Of a stretch of DNA of 38,082 nucleotides, positions 1 to 8,713 are shown one piece after another; the first letter of the stretch is position 1, and every line of letters starts with the position of its first letter. Under the pieces are notes generated by a model. That model did not search any database. It had not been told where the DNA came from and worked only from the letters and a program-made list of their open reading frames with translations. Both the position numbers and the translations under genes were made by a program. Source of the DNA: Kangiellaceae bacterium (GTDB taxonomy: Bacteria > Pseudomonadota > Gammaproteobacteria > Enterobacterales > Kangiellaceae). The stretch spans positions 1-38,082 of the forward strand of contig JADGFG010000016.1 in the NCBI GenBank assembly GCA_016743995.1. Direction: 5' to 3'.

Positions 1-2
1 CC

Positions 3-1181
3 TGGTTTATGTACCTGTTCTTTACCAATAAATTTCAGGAGATAAAAATAACCAGTAATGATCGATTTTTTATAATGGTTGTTGTATGGGTGCTTATTAG
101 TTTTATGATTAATATGAGATCAGATTTAGTCAAGTTCTGGGTCTATCTGTACGTAAAATGGTTTTTTCTGTACTTTTTTATTACCGCTACACTAGCTAAT
201 GAGCGAGGTGTTCGTTCGGTTATTAAACAAATGATCGTTTTCTCTCTATTTATAGGCATTGCTGCAATTTCTCACCGGCATAGTCCTGATGGAATTGGTT
301 GGGCCGGCAATGAACTAAACTGGGGGGGAGAGATAAAAGGTGACGTATCTCTCGGTCGAGTGTCCTGGATTGGAATTTTTGGTGGTCCTGGCGTTTTTAG
401 TGTTTTATTTGTCACTATTTTGCCTTTTGTTCTGAACTATTTTTTTGCGCCTTATAAGAAATTTCAAAAATTTATTTCCATCTTTACACTTGGTATAGTG
501 CTATTGACTCTTTTTTATTCTGGTTCACGAGGCGGCTTTCTTGGCGCTCTGGCTGTAACTGGTATGTTTGGCTTGATTAAAATGAAGATTTCTTTAATGA
601 GACTTGTTCAAATTGGTGGGTTTGTCGTCGTACTATTTTCGTTAGCCCCGACCCACTTAACTAACATGAACGATAAAAACAAGTCTGCACAACACCGAGT
701 CGAGGTTTGGGCTGCGGGCAGTGACATGCTTGAAGCTAACCCCATTTTTGGTGTGGGTCGTGGAAATTTCCTTGCCTGGACACGAACGATCATTGCACAC
801 AACTCGGCTGTTGAGATGATGGGAGAGATTGGTTTTGTTGGGTTCTATTTCTGGGTAGGAATGATATATGTATTTTTTAAAACAATCTTTGCGTATGTCA
901 GAGAAAAGCCGAATATTGAAGATTTGTCAGAGGATGAGCATATTAATCTGCATTATGTTAAAGGATTAGGCTTTGCATTAATGGGTTATATTATTTGTTC
1001 ACTTTTTGTTACGCTTGAATATGAAACGTTTTACATTTTGCTAGCGCTGGGAAGTGTGGTTAGTCGAAACCTCGCTAAACCATTGGAATTGAATATGCTT
1101 GATTATCGGAATATTTTAATCATAGCATTCACTTATTACGTATTTAATAAAATATTTGTTTATTTATATATTGGAGCATAA
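3..1181 (+). CDS. O-antigen ligase/polymerase-like membrane protein (5' partial)
   Basis: Polytopic inner-membrane protein of the O-antigen ligase / Wzy_C type, which joins polysaccharide chains to an acceptor or polymerises repeat units on the periplasmic face. Many hydrophobic segments run the whole length. Family-like signatures are YSGSRGGFLG after a membrane helix, RVEVWAAGSDMLEANPIFGV with GRGNF, and AHNSAVEMMGEIGFVGF, which matches the usual 'AHNxxxExxxExGxxG' element near the periplasmic loop. The reading frame is open to the window edge; an ATG lies at 9, but family members usually have more N-terminal helices, so the gene most likely begins upstream. The stop is two bases before the next gene, so the two are co-transcribed. 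Family assignment is fairly secure; ligase, polymerase or O-glycosylation ligase cannot be told apart. Confidence 0.75.
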   Translation, partial: WFMYLFFTNKFQEIKITSNDRFFIMVVVWVLISFMINMRSDLVKFWVYLYVKWFFLYFFITATLANERGVRSVIKQMIVFSLFIGIAAISHRHSPDGIGWAGNELNWGGEIKGDVSLGRVSWIGIFGGPGVFSVLFVTILPFVLNYFFAPYKKFQKFISIFTLGIVLLTLFYSGSRGGFLGALAVTGMFGLIKMKISLMRLVQIGGFVVVLFSLAPTHLTNMNDKNKSAQHRVEVWAAGSDMLEANPIFGVGRGNFLAWTRTIIAHNSAVEMMGEIGFVGFYFWVGMIYVFFKTIFAYVREKPNIEDLSEDEHINLHYVKGLGFALMGYIICSLFVTLEYETFYILLALGSVVSRNLAKPLELNMLDYRNILIIAFTYYVFNKIFVYLYIGA

Positions 1182-1183
1182 TA

Positions 1184-2644
1184 ATGCTTAACGCATTTAA
1201 AATTATACTTATTGCTTTTGCCTGTGTTTTTTTGTTGGGAGCACTGTTTGTTCCTCTGGAAGATTATATTTATTTTTTATGGCCCAGCAGAGTGACAGAT
1301 GAAGCATTTATTACTCAACAAAAAGAAATTCTTTTTATATTGCCTTATGTGTTATATGGGTTATCTTTTATTTTTATTTCATCTGCGTTGGGCATACGGT
1401 TTATTGTTTCAGGCTACCAGAATCTTATTGAAAAAATAGACTCAGTTGATTTTAAAAAATGGATTGTAGGTTGCCTTATTGTCGGTATTTTTATGAGGTT
1501 GGTCTGGTTACTTGTGGTAAACACTATTCCGGTGAGTGATCCTGATAGTTATCTTATGTTAGGTCTGGAGCTAGCAACCAATAATGAATATGTCTCTGAT
1601 TACCGGCCTGTCGGATACCCATTCTTCCTTGCTGTTGTATTTAAAATTTTTGGTAATGCGCCTTTAGCCGGGCTGATAGCAAATACGATATTGAATTTAT
1701 CGATTGGACTGTTAATGAGTCGACTTATCTATCGTTTGACAGCCTCTTCATTACTAACAAAAATCACTTTATTATTATCAATGACTTTTCCTGATTACAT
1801 AGCCAGTAGTGCTATATTTGCGGCGGAACCTTTGTTTTCTGTATTGATGCTGAGTGGAATTAATTTGTTGATTTCAGACAATCTCGGGATAAAACACTTG
1901 CTGTTAACTGGAGCCTTGTTTGCCTTTGCCGCATTAGTTCGTCCTTTGTTTCTGGTATCCTTTGTTCTGGTGCCATTTATTCTGTTTGCTGTGAATCGTG
2001 AAAAAATGGTTATTGTTAAGTCAACCCTGGTTGTTATGGTGACAACATTGCTTTTGATTTCGCCGTGGACTTATCGAAATTATACGGTCATGAATGCATT
2101 TGTGCCCATAGCTCCCATCGCTGGAACTAATTTATATATGGGGAACAATCCTGATGCAACTGGCGGATATTATGATTACTCTCATAAAGTGGTGGAAGGG
2201 GTTACCTCACAAGCTGAAATTGATAAGATACTGGTTAAGGAAGCGGTTGATTTTATTCTGGAAGAACCCTGGACTTTCATTAAAATGATTCCTTATAAAC
2301 TGTACCTGACCTATTATCGAGATTCGTCAATGATTGACTGGGCTCTGGCCAAAACTGATCCGCAACTGCCCAAAAGTGTTAAACCGATTGTTACCATTAT
2401 TAATGAAATTATCTATCACTTATTATTATTGTTGGCGATAGTTGCTGTATTTTTGATTGTTAAAAAAGGACAGTATAAACACCCGCTGTTTATCATCAGC
2501 TTTTTTGTTGTAGGCTATTTGTCAGCATTTCCCGCGGTGTTTAATGGAATACCAAGATTACATTATCCTATGTTACCCTTTATTTTCATGTGTGCAGCTT
2601 ATGTACTTTCCTTTTCAAGACTGAAGGAACTAGAGGTTGACTAA
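1184..2644 (+). CDS. GT39/ArnT-like membrane glycosyltransferase
   Basis: Integral membrane glycosyltransferase of the GT-C fold (PMT/ArnT, glycosyltransferase family 39 type). Such enzymes take a sugar from a polyprenyl-phosphate donor and add it to a lipid, polysaccharide or protein on the periplasmic side. The 486-residue protein has about ten hydrophobic segments. After the second or third comes the typical first extracytoplasmic loop with an acidic DPDSY motif (the general base region) followed by RPVGYPFFLAVVFKIFGN, the 'PxGYPxxLA' signature. A soluble part with NPDATGGY follows the central helices. It starts two bases after the upstream gene's stop. The specific sugar and acceptor are unknown; the nearby HAD-UbiA and EamA-like genes could supply and flip the donor (inference). 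Confidence 0.75.
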   Translation: MLNAFKIILIAFACVFLLGALFVPLEDYIYFLWPSRVTDEAFITQQKEILFILPYVLYGLSFIFISSALGIRFIVSGYQNLIEKIDSVDFKKWIVGCLIVGIFMRLVWLLVVNTIPVSDPDSYLMLGLELATNNEYVSDYRPVGYPFFLAVVFKIFGNAPLAGLIANTILNLSIGLLMSRLIYRLTASSLLTKITLLLSMTFPDYIASSAIFAAEPLFSVLMLSGINLLISDNLGIKHLLLTGALFAFAALVRPLFLVSFVLVPFILFAVNREKMVIVKSTLVVMVTTLLLISPWTYRNYTVMNAFVPIAPIAGTNLYMGNNPDATGGYYDYSHKVVEGVTSQAEIDKILVKEAVDFILEEPWTFIKMIPYKLYLTYYRDSSMIDWALAKTDPQLPKSVKPIVTIINEIIYHLLLLLAIVAVFLIVKKGQYKHPLFIISFFVVGYLSAFPAVFNGIPRLHYPMLPFIFMCAAYVLSFSRLKELEVD

Positions 2645-2684
2645 GCTATTGTTAATATCAGGGACATATTAAAGAAGAGCCCGA

Positions 2685-2737
2685 GCAAGGTTAATATTAA
2701 AATTACAGGTAATTTATGATTGTTGATTTAACCTTGC
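2685..2737. repeat. nested inverted repeat between convergent genes
   Basis: A perfect 10-base inverted repeat (gcaaggttaa at 2685-2694, ttaaccttgc at 2728-2737) encloses a second small inverted repeat (aattac at 2701, gtaatt at 2709). It sits between the plus-strand GT39 gene and the minus-strand SGNH gene. There is no clear T-tract, so it is not a textbook intrinsic terminator, but its position between converging genes suggests a transcription-ending or barrier role. Confidence 0.4.
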
Positions 2738-2756
2738 TGTCTATTAACGCCTTTCC

Positions 2757-3683
2757 TTAAAGTACAGGAGGGACTCCTTTAATAACTGTTTTGTAGAAAT
2801 AGTCTGAATAAATATCCTGACCATTAATGTTTAGATGAATCAGATCAGCAAACTTATTTTCACCATCAGTAATCACGCGAGAATGGTCTAAAAACTTGAT
2901 GTTACGTGATTCAACTGTTTGCCTGACTTCTGAAAGGTAAGAATCAAAACCTTTTCTGTTTTCAGTATACACGGGGTGATGAGGCGGCAAAATAATGATT
3001 AGTTCAGTTCCGTTTTCAGAGGTTAATTTAATTAATTTATCTAGCCGAGTTTCATCAATATAAGACTTTTTAGTTTTTGCAGTCAGGCTTTTCATAATGG
3101 TTTCTGGAATTTTAAAGTGATAGCTATTTCCATGGCTTTGATCATCTTCACCTTTTATCACGTAGAATAAACTACGTAAGAAAACTTCATTATTGAATTT
3201 TAATAACGGAAACACTATGGATGAGTAGCGTAAAGCACTGTTTTCGGCCAATATCTCGTTAGCCAGTTCTGAATTAAATGCCGACATAAATCTTTCTATT
3301 TCTGAGGTACCTTTTTCATAGTCTTCAAGACTTCCCGCATTGATAATTAACTTGTTAACCTTGCAGTCACATTGTTTATAGAATGTGCGGATTACTGCAA
3401 TAATATCGGGAATTTCTAATCCATTAAAGCCAAGGTTAAAAACCTGATTTGAGGAACGTTCGCTAACTTTTCTGGCATTAATTCCGTCCATCATACGAGA
3501 GTCGCCAATTAGCAGGCTAACATTTTCTCCTGCAAAATACTGGTCAGCATTTGCCCCCATTGCCAGCCGAAATCCAGAATTGGCAACAACTTCTTTAAGC
3601 AAGAAAAAACCAGCTTGTCCAGCGATCAGAATAATCAGGATTACACATAACGCATACTTAAAGAATATTCGAATTGAATCCAT
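2757..3683 (-). CDS. SGNH-fold membrane-anchored protein, partner of MBOAT acyltransferase
   Basis: Probable periplasmic acyl-transfer partner of the MBOAT protein encoded just upstream. An N-terminal hydrophobic segment (about residues 10-30) would anchor it in the inner membrane. LIGDSRMMDG near residue 58 matches the GDS(L) block I serine motif of the SGNH/GDSL hydrolase fold, FNLGFNGLE gives the glycine block and LIINAG the asparagine block. DLIHLNINGQ near residue 284 matches the C-terminal D-x-x-H dyad. By analogy with AlgX/AlgJ and DltD-type proteins it would pass an acetyl group from the MBOAT protein to a polysaccharide; the substrate is not visible here. It starts 10 bases after the MBOAT stop codon, hence the same operon. 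Confidence 0.7.
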   Translation of the reverse strand: MDSIRIFFKYALCVILIILIAGQAGFFLLKEVVANSGFRLAMGANADQYFAGENVSLLIGDSRMMDGINARKVSERSSNQVFNLGFNGLEIPDIIAVIRTFYKQCDCKVNKLIINAGSLEDYEKGTSEIERFMSAFNSELANEILAENSALRYSSIVFPLLKFNNEVFLRSLFYVIKGEDDQSHGNSYHFKIPETIMKSLTAKTKKSYIDETRLDKLIKLTSENGTELIIILPPHHPVYTENRKGFDSYLSEVRQTVESRNIKFLDHSRVITDGENKFADLIHLNINGQDIYSDYFYKTVIKGVPPVL

Positions 3684-3693
3684 ATTCTATCTC

Positions 3694-5043
3694 TTAAAAT
3701 TGAAAATAAATAAAAGGGCTTTCGGCAAAATTGCCAAATAGTAGAAATATAAAAGCAGCAATTAACATGGTTATGCCAAGCTTTATTTTATTTCTTAACA
3801 CCAGAAAAGTACGAGCAGTACTGAAATATTCGATAAAGACAAAAAGAGGAATAAACATCAGGCATTTAAAAGCAGTAAATTTGGTTGTAACTACAGTAAT
3901 TGTGTCAAAAGAAGTTAAACCAGCAAAAAACTCGCCTGCTACCTGAAAGTCTGGTGATCTAAAGAAGACCCATGAGATACAAACGATATGAAAAGTAATA
4001 AACTGGCCAGCCAAACGTGTTGCTTTTGATTGAGGCGCGTAGTTAAACAGGCGTTCAATGACAAGAAGCCCACCGTGTAAGGCTCCCCATACAACAAACG
4101 TCCAGGCAGCGCCGTGCCATAGTCCGCCAAAGAGCATCACCAGGGCCAGATTAACATAAGTACGGACTAGCCCTTTTCGATTACCACCAAGAGAAATATA
4201 GAGATAATCTCTCAGCCAACTAGATAGTGATATATGCCAGCGACGCCAGAACTCAGTGATGGAGGCTGACAGATAAGGACGAGCGAAGTTACGAGGAAAT
4301 TTAAACCCAAGTGTTCTGGCTATTCCAATGGCCATTTCGGAATATCCACAAAAATCGTAATAGATTTGAATCGCATAAAAATAAAATGCAAACAGGTGGT
4401 TTCCTGCAGTTGTTTCGCCAGCGCTGGCATAGATTTCATCGACAAACACGCCAAGGTTGTCAGCAATGACGACTTTTTTGAACATTCCCATGCAAAATAA
4501 CAGGAAGCCGCTGTAAAACAATTGTTTACTGAACTGGCGTTTTTCCAGTAATTGAGGAAGAAAGACGCTGGCTCTAACGATTGGGCCTGCAACTAACTGT
4601 GGGAAAAATGAAATATAGGCAACTAGCTCGGTAAAACTGACTTTATCAATGTGTCCTCGCTTGCGATCAACCACAAAACTGATTGCCTGGAAGACATAAA
4701 AAGAAATTCCCATCGGTAATAATAAGGCAGAAGACTCTATTCCAAAGCCCATCGTATTAAATTGTTCAGCAAAAAAATTATAATATTTAAAGACCGCGAG
4801 TACCGATAATAGAATACTGACACTGACAAATGTTATTTTTTTATAGCGCTCAAAATATTGTGCTCCAAAAGCAACGCCACAAACAAAGAGTAATAGAAGC
4901 ACGTGAATCGCGCTCCATGCACCATAGAAGTATAAACTGGCAACAACAATTAGAAATAGCTGTTGTTTAATCGTCTTTAAAAGAAAAAATACGAGAAAAA
5001 AAATGCTGTAAAAAATAATGTATTCGTAGGAATTAAATAGCAT
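3694..5043 (-). CDS. MBOAT family O-acyltransferase (AlgI-like)
   Basis: Membrane-bound O-acyltransferase of the AlgI/DltB group, which moves acyl (usually acetyl) groups across the inner membrane for polysaccharide O-acetylation. The 449-residue protein is rich in membrane helices. The two family histidines are visible: EFWRRWHISLSSWLRDYLYI, then GGLWHGAAWTFVVWGALHG with the catalytic-type histidine. The ATG at 5043 is chosen because MLFNSYEYIIFY matches the near-universal 'MLFNSxxF' N-terminus. A TTG 30 bases upstream is also open but would add an atypical hydrophilic leader; an AGAAAGG sits 12 bases before the ATG. It is followed within 10 bases by the SGNH gene, forming the classic two-gene acetylation unit. 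Confidence 0.88.
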   Translation of the reverse strand: MLFNSYEYIIFYSIFFLVFFLLKTIKQQLFLIVVASLYFYGAWSAIHVLLLLFVCGVAFGAQYFERYKKITFVSVSILLSVLAVFKYYNFFAEQFNTMGFGIESSALLLPMGISFYVFQAISFVVDRKRGHIDKVSFTELVAYISFFPQLVAGPIVRASVFLPQLLEKRQFSKQLFYSGFLLFCMGMFKKVVIADNLGVFVDEIYASAGETTAGNHLFAFYFYAIQIYYDFCGYSEMAIGIARTLGFKFPRNFARPYLSASITEFWRRWHISLSSWLRDYLYISLGGNRKGLVRTYVNLALVMLFGGLWHGAAWTFVVWGALHGGLLVIERLFNYAPQSKATRLAGQFITFHIVCISWVFFRSPDFQVAGEFFAGLTSFDTITVVTTKFTAFKCLMFIPLFVFIEYFSTARTFLVLRNKIKLGITMLIAAFIFLLFGNFAESPFIYFQF

Positions 5044-5284
5044 ATACTGAAATTGCCTTTCTCTGTCGCTCAATGCTTCTCTGGTTTAATTAGTACTTAC
5101 CTGTTCTATTATCGCAGGAATAACTCGTTAACGGTGTGATAAGCCGACAATTAACAGAAAGTTATTATTCCTTGAGCCGGGTATTGTAATCGTTTTTATT
5201 GAGAATTTATAGCCCTGTTCGCTTTTAAGGCTGATTTAAAATCAGGGTGAAATTACCGCTAAAATGCTATTTTGGAGGAGAGTC

Positions 5285-5347
5285 TTGGAAGCGAGTAAAA
5301 AATACATTATTATGGTGCTGAATTTTGTCTTAACAGCCGTATCGTAG
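5285..5347 (+). other. possible 20-residue small ORF with strong ribosome binding site
   Basis: A TTG-started frame of 20 codons ending in TAG, encoding (with Met) MEASKKYIIMVLNFVLTAVS, a peptide with a hydrophobic core. GGAGGAG lies at 5274-5280, with GGAGG six bases from the TTG, ideal spacing. The strength of the ribosome binding site in an otherwise non-coding region is the only support; the frame could be chance. Confidence 0.2.
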
Positions 5348-5399
5348 GCCAGTAAACTGTCAATAAATCGGTTGATTAAATCGAAGTATGAATTGATCT

Positions 5400-5457
5400 A
5401 AATGTACTTCAGGCGAAACATATTTTTGGTGAAATGTACTTTGAGTAAATTGTACCT
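5400..5457. repeat. three AAATGTACTT-like direct repeats upstream of amidotransferase
   Basis: Copies start at 5400 (aaatgtacttc), 5432 (aaatgtacttt) and about 5447 (aaattgtacct, one inserted base). Each is centred on the palindrome GTAC. Spacing is 32 then about 16 bases. The set lies 100-160 bases before the amidotransferase start and may be an operator (inference). Confidence 0.35.
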
Positions 5458-5556
5458 CTTGCTGTGTAATTAGAAGAAATGCCGATAAAAGTGTCTAAAA
5501 GCAGACAAAAATATTGGACTTTCTGGAAGCTATATTAACTTCTCTGGATAAGTCAT

Positions 5557-7422
5557 ATGTGTGGAATTAGTGGAATTCTTAATCGAAATACGGATATCCC
5601 TGTCGGCGAAGAGCTAATCTCTCGAATGAACGCTCAGATGGTACACCGCGGACCTGATGCTGGCGGCGTTTATGTAGAAAATAATGTTGGTCTGGGACAC
5701 CGAAGGCTCAAGATTATTGATCTGGAGGGCGGGGTACAGCCGATGTTCAGTGATGACAGAAACGTTACTGTCGTCTTTAATGGAGAAGTGTATAACTTTA
5801 AGGAACTTCGTGTTGTCCTGGAAGGCAAAGGCTATCAGTTCAGAACGAGTTCTGACACGGAGGTTATCCTCAATGCTTATCTTGAGTATGGTGAACAATG
5901 CACAGAACATTTCCGAGGAATGTTTGGTATTGCCATTTACGATAAACGCCAGAACAAACTTCTGATTATTCGCGACAGGCTTGGAATAAAACCTGTTTAT
6001 TATTATCTCGATGAGCAGAGGTTGCTATTTTCATCAGAAATAAAACCGATTCTGGAAGTTCTGGGTAGCAAACCCGAAGTATATACTGCCGCACTCGATT
6101 TTTACATGTCTGTCGGTTATGTGCCTGGTGAAAAAACGCTATTTGATGGTATTTATAAATTATTACCGGGTCATCAGATGGTTGTTCAAAATAATGCGGT
6201 TGATATTAAGTGTTATTGGGATCTTGAGGATACAGAAACCAGAAATGTTAGCTTTGAGCAGGCGCTGGATGAATTTGATGAAATTGTCAAAGAGAGTACC
6301 CAGCTTAGAATGGTCAGTGATGTGCCTCTTGGCGCATTTTTAAGCGGTGGTCTGGATTCTAGTGGTATTGTATCAATGATGAGCGAGATGTCAGATACGC
6401 CGGTGAACACTTTTTCTGTTGGTTATAAAGACGACCCTGAATCGAGTGAGCTGGGATATGCAAAAATTGTCGCTGAACACTTTAAAACACAACACCATGA
6501 GTATTTTCTGGAGCCGCTGGACTTTTTTAATTCTCTGGATATATTACTTCAATATACTGAAGAACCTATCATTGAAAGCGCTGCGGTCGCGCTATATCAA
6601 TTATCTAAGTTGGCAAAAGAGCATGTAACGGTAATTTTGTCTGGTGAGGGTGGTGATGAAATACTGGCCGGTTATCCTTTGCACAAAATTACACCGATGG
6701 TCAACAAGCTGCATAGCGTTGCTCGATTTATTCCTGGTGTTATTAAAGACAAAGTAGCACAGAGGCTGGGTTACAATGAAAAACGCCTGAAATATTGGGA
6801 CTGGGCTGGTTTGAGTGTTGACGATCGCTACCAGAGTATTTCCAATGATGTTACGTTGAATATTAAAAAGAATATGTACCAGTCAGAAAAGCTACTCGAT
6901 AGTCATACCGAAACCTGTCATTTTTATAAGCAGCTTTTCGAAAAGATGTCGCAAGGGACTTCGCTCAGAAAAATGACTTATTCGGATATAAAAAGCTGGT
7001 TGCCGGATGATTTACTGGTAAAAGCGGACAAAATGACAATGGCTGCATCCTTAGAGCTGCGCGTACCACTGCTTGATCATAAGCTGGTTGAATATGCCAC
7101 CTCGCTACCAGATGAGTACCGCTTAAATGGCAAGCAGGGGAAATACCTGTTTAAAAAATTAATGGAAAGAAAATTACCCCATGAAATAATTTATCGTAAA
7201 AAGAAAGGTTTTCCTGTGCCAATAGCTAACTGGTTCAGAACAGTGCTATACGATAAAACGAGAGAAATATTGCTAGACCCGGTGACGGTGTCGAGAGGTT
7301 ATTTTAAGAAAGATTATGTTGAACAAATCCTGACACGTCATAAACAGGGAGTCGAAGATCATAGTCGAAGAATATTTGCGCTGTTAAACCTGGAACTCTG
7401 GCATCGCAAATATATTGACTGA
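5557..7422 (+). CDS. glutamine-hydrolysing asparagine synthase-family amidotransferase
   Basis: Two-domain amidotransferase related to AsnB. The ATG is followed directly by Cys2 (MCGISGI), the Ntn glutaminase nucleophile; MVHRGPDAGG, GLGHRRLKIIDL and FNGEVYNF are the class II glutaminase motifs. The synthetase half begins near residue 235, with the PP-loop ATP site FLSGGLDSS near residue 266 and LSGEGGDEILAGY further on. The length (621) and phrasing, with EPIIESAAVALYQLSKLAK, resemble the subgroup found in exosortase-associated exopolysaccharide clusters rather than housekeeping AsnB, although no exosortase gene is in the window. In this setting it probably amidates a sugar, amino-sugar or peptide substituent of the polysaccharide (inference). 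The next gene starts 33 bases after its stop. Confidence 0.85.
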   Translation: MCGISGILNRNTDIPVGEELISRMNAQMVHRGPDAGGVYVENNVGLGHRRLKIIDLEGGVQPMFSDDRNVTVVFNGEVYNFKELRVVLEGKGYQFRTSSDTEVILNAYLEYGEQCTEHFRGMFGIAIYDKRQNKLLIIRDRLGIKPVYYYLDEQRLLFSSEIKPILEVLGSKPEVYTAALDFYMSVGYVPGEKTLFDGIYKLLPGHQMVVQNNAVDIKCYWDLEDTETRNVSFEQALDEFDEIVKESTQLRMVSDVPLGAFLSGGLDSSGIVSMMSEMSDTPVNTFSVGYKDDPESSELGYAKIVAEHFKTQHHEYFLEPLDFFNSLDILLQYTEEPIIESAAVALYQLSKLAKEHVTVILSGEGGDEILAGYPLHKITPMVNKLHSVARFIPGVIKDKVAQRLGYNEKRLKYWDWAGLSVDDRYQSISNDVTLNIKKNMYQSEKLLDSHTETCHFYKQLFEKMSQGTSLRKMTYSDIKSWLPDDLLVKADKMTMAASLELRVPLLDHKLVEYATSLPDEYRLNGKQGKYLFKKLMERKLPHEIIYRKKKGFPVPIANWFRTVLYDKTREILLDPVTVSRGYFKKDYVEQILTRHKQGVEDHSRRIFALLNLELWHRKYID

Positions 7423-7455
7423 ATGATAATGGATCTAAGAGCCTGAGAATAACTG

Positions 7456-8661
7456 ATGAATATATTACTGGTAACTAATTTATTTCCTACACCGGAAGAT
7501 CCTGAAAGAGGGATTTTTACGCTGCAGCTGGTTAAAGCGCTGAATAAAATCAGTCATGTAACGGTTGTATGTCCGTTGCCATGGTTTCCGAAAAATAAAA
7601 TATTTAGTCGTTTCAAAAAATGGTATGCATTTTCCAAAATTCCTTCTGTTTATGAAATCGATGGAATAACTGTCCACTCGCCCAGGTATGTAATGTTGCC
7701 CAGAGTATCAGAAGGATGGCACGCATTTTTTATGCAAATGGGACTTAAATCTGCTATTAAACGACTTCATCAGAAATATCAGTTTGACGTTGTCAATTCA
7801 CAGTGGTTGTATCCAGATAGTGTGGCTGTTGATTCCATTGTGAATAAGCTAAAGATTCCACATGTGGCTACGGGGCTGGGGTGTGATGTTAACCATGATT
7901 TGTTCGACGAGTCCAAGCGAACTCAACTAAAACAAATGTTGAAGAATGTTACTGCCGTTACCGTTGTTTCTAATGAGCTCAGGCAAGTCCTTATCAGTGA
8001 CTCTGTTGTTGCCGATAAGATAACGGCAATTCCTAATGGTGTCGATACATCACAGTTTAATTTACTGGATATCGCTCACTGTAGAAAAAAGCTTAAATTG
8101 AGTTTGAATGAAAAAATAATTTTATATGTGGGCCGTCTTAGTGAGGAAAAAAATATAGAGAGTTTGATTCGAGCTTTTTCCATGCTGGAAAAAGATGAAG
8201 AATTAAAGTTGTATATTGTGGGGGATGGACCTCTGCTTAATTTGTTGAAATCACTTATTGTTAACTTAAAGCTGGAAAAAAAGGTCGTTCTGGTTGGTAA
8301 GGTAGAGCATTCAGAAGTGTCTTGCTGGATGGGCGCTGCAAATTATTTTAGCTTGCCGAGCGTGAGAGAAGGTTGTCCTAATGTTGTTCTGGAAGCTTTA
8401 GGCTGTGGCCGACCGGTCATTGCCAGCCGTGTTGGTGCAATTCCTGATCTGGTTAATCAGGATACTGGTGTACTTTTTGACCCGAATAATGTTGAAGATA
8501 TCGCTGAGAAACTATCCCTTGGGTTGTCCAGGAAATGGGACTATTCGGTGATTGCTGATTCGGTCAAAAGCCTTTCCTGGGAGCATGCAGCAGAGCGTTA
8601 TCTGACTGTTTTCAAGCTGGCTTTTAAAAATAGCAGGAACGACATAGCAGGAACGACATAG
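7456..8661 (+). CDS. GT4 family glycosyltransferase
   Basis: Cytoplasmic retaining glycosyltransferase of the GT-B fold, family GT4. The N-terminal domain starts MNILLVTNLFPTPEDPERGI with the G-rich acceptor loop. The C-terminal donor-binding domain has ILYVGRLSEEKNIESLIRAF and IVGDGP. SVREGCPNVVLEALGCGRPV carries the E-x7-E motif that binds the nucleotide-sugar, followed by VGAIPDLV. It follows the amidotransferase closely on the same strand and would add one sugar to the lipid-linked repeat unit. The extreme C-terminus (RNDIAGTT) is encoded in a 14-base tandem duplication, so this end may be recently altered. Confidence 0.88.
   Translation: MNILLVTNLFPTPEDPERGIFTLQLVKALNKISHVTVVCPLPWFPKNKIFSRFKKWYAFSKIPSVYEIDGITVHSPRYVMLPRVSEGWHAFFMQMGLKSAIKRLHQKYQFDVVNSQWLYPDSVAVDSIVNKLKIPHVATGLGCDVNHDLFDESKRTQLKQMLKNVTAVTVVSNELRQVLISDSVVADKITAIPNGVDTSQFNLLDIAHCRKKLKLSLNEKIILYVGRLSEEKNIESLIRAFSMLEKDEELKLYIVGDGPLLNLLKSLIVNLKLEKKVVLVGKVEHSEVSCWMGAANYFSLPSVREGCPNVVLEALGCGRPVIASRVGAIPDLVNQDTGVLFDPNNVEDIAEKLSLGLSRKWDYSVIADSVKSLSWEHAAERYLTVFKLAFKNSRNDIAGTT
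8632..8659. repeat. two exact copies of a 14-base tandem repeat at the GT4 gene end
   Basis: The unit agcaggaacgacat occurs twice head to tail (8632-8645 and 8646-8659), followed by a decayed partial copy (agcagggat). It spans the last codons of the GT4 gene. Fourteen is not a multiple of three, so a change of copy number would alter the reading frame and the C-terminus. Confidence 0.8.
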
Positions 8662-8713
8662 CAGGGATAGCGGGATTATTATCTGACAGGTTTTGCCGTA
8701 TTGTTAACGATAA

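Larger units (their letters stand above)
5044..5556. promoter_or_regulatory. divergent intergenic region, MBOAT/amidotransferase
   Basis: About 500 bases between the divergent MBOAT and amidotransferase genes. Visible items are a hairpin at 5231-5245 (ctgattt, one base, aaatcag), a strong GGAGG at 5274-5278 in front of a 20-codon TTG-started frame (5285-5347), and three copies of an AAATGTACTT-like sequence near 5400, 5432 and 5447, spaced 32 and about 16 bases. It must contain the start signals for both transcription units, but I cannot assign a convincing -35/-10 pair. Confidence 0.45.

Noticed and set aside
3731-4592. Reading frames on either strand inside the MBOAT gene
   Set aside because: They overlap a clearly recognised gene in other frames and look like no known protein.
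5044-5073. Longer start of the MBOAT gene at a TTG
   Set aside because: The extra ten residues are hydrophilic and the ATG at 5043 gives the family's standard MLFNSY start.
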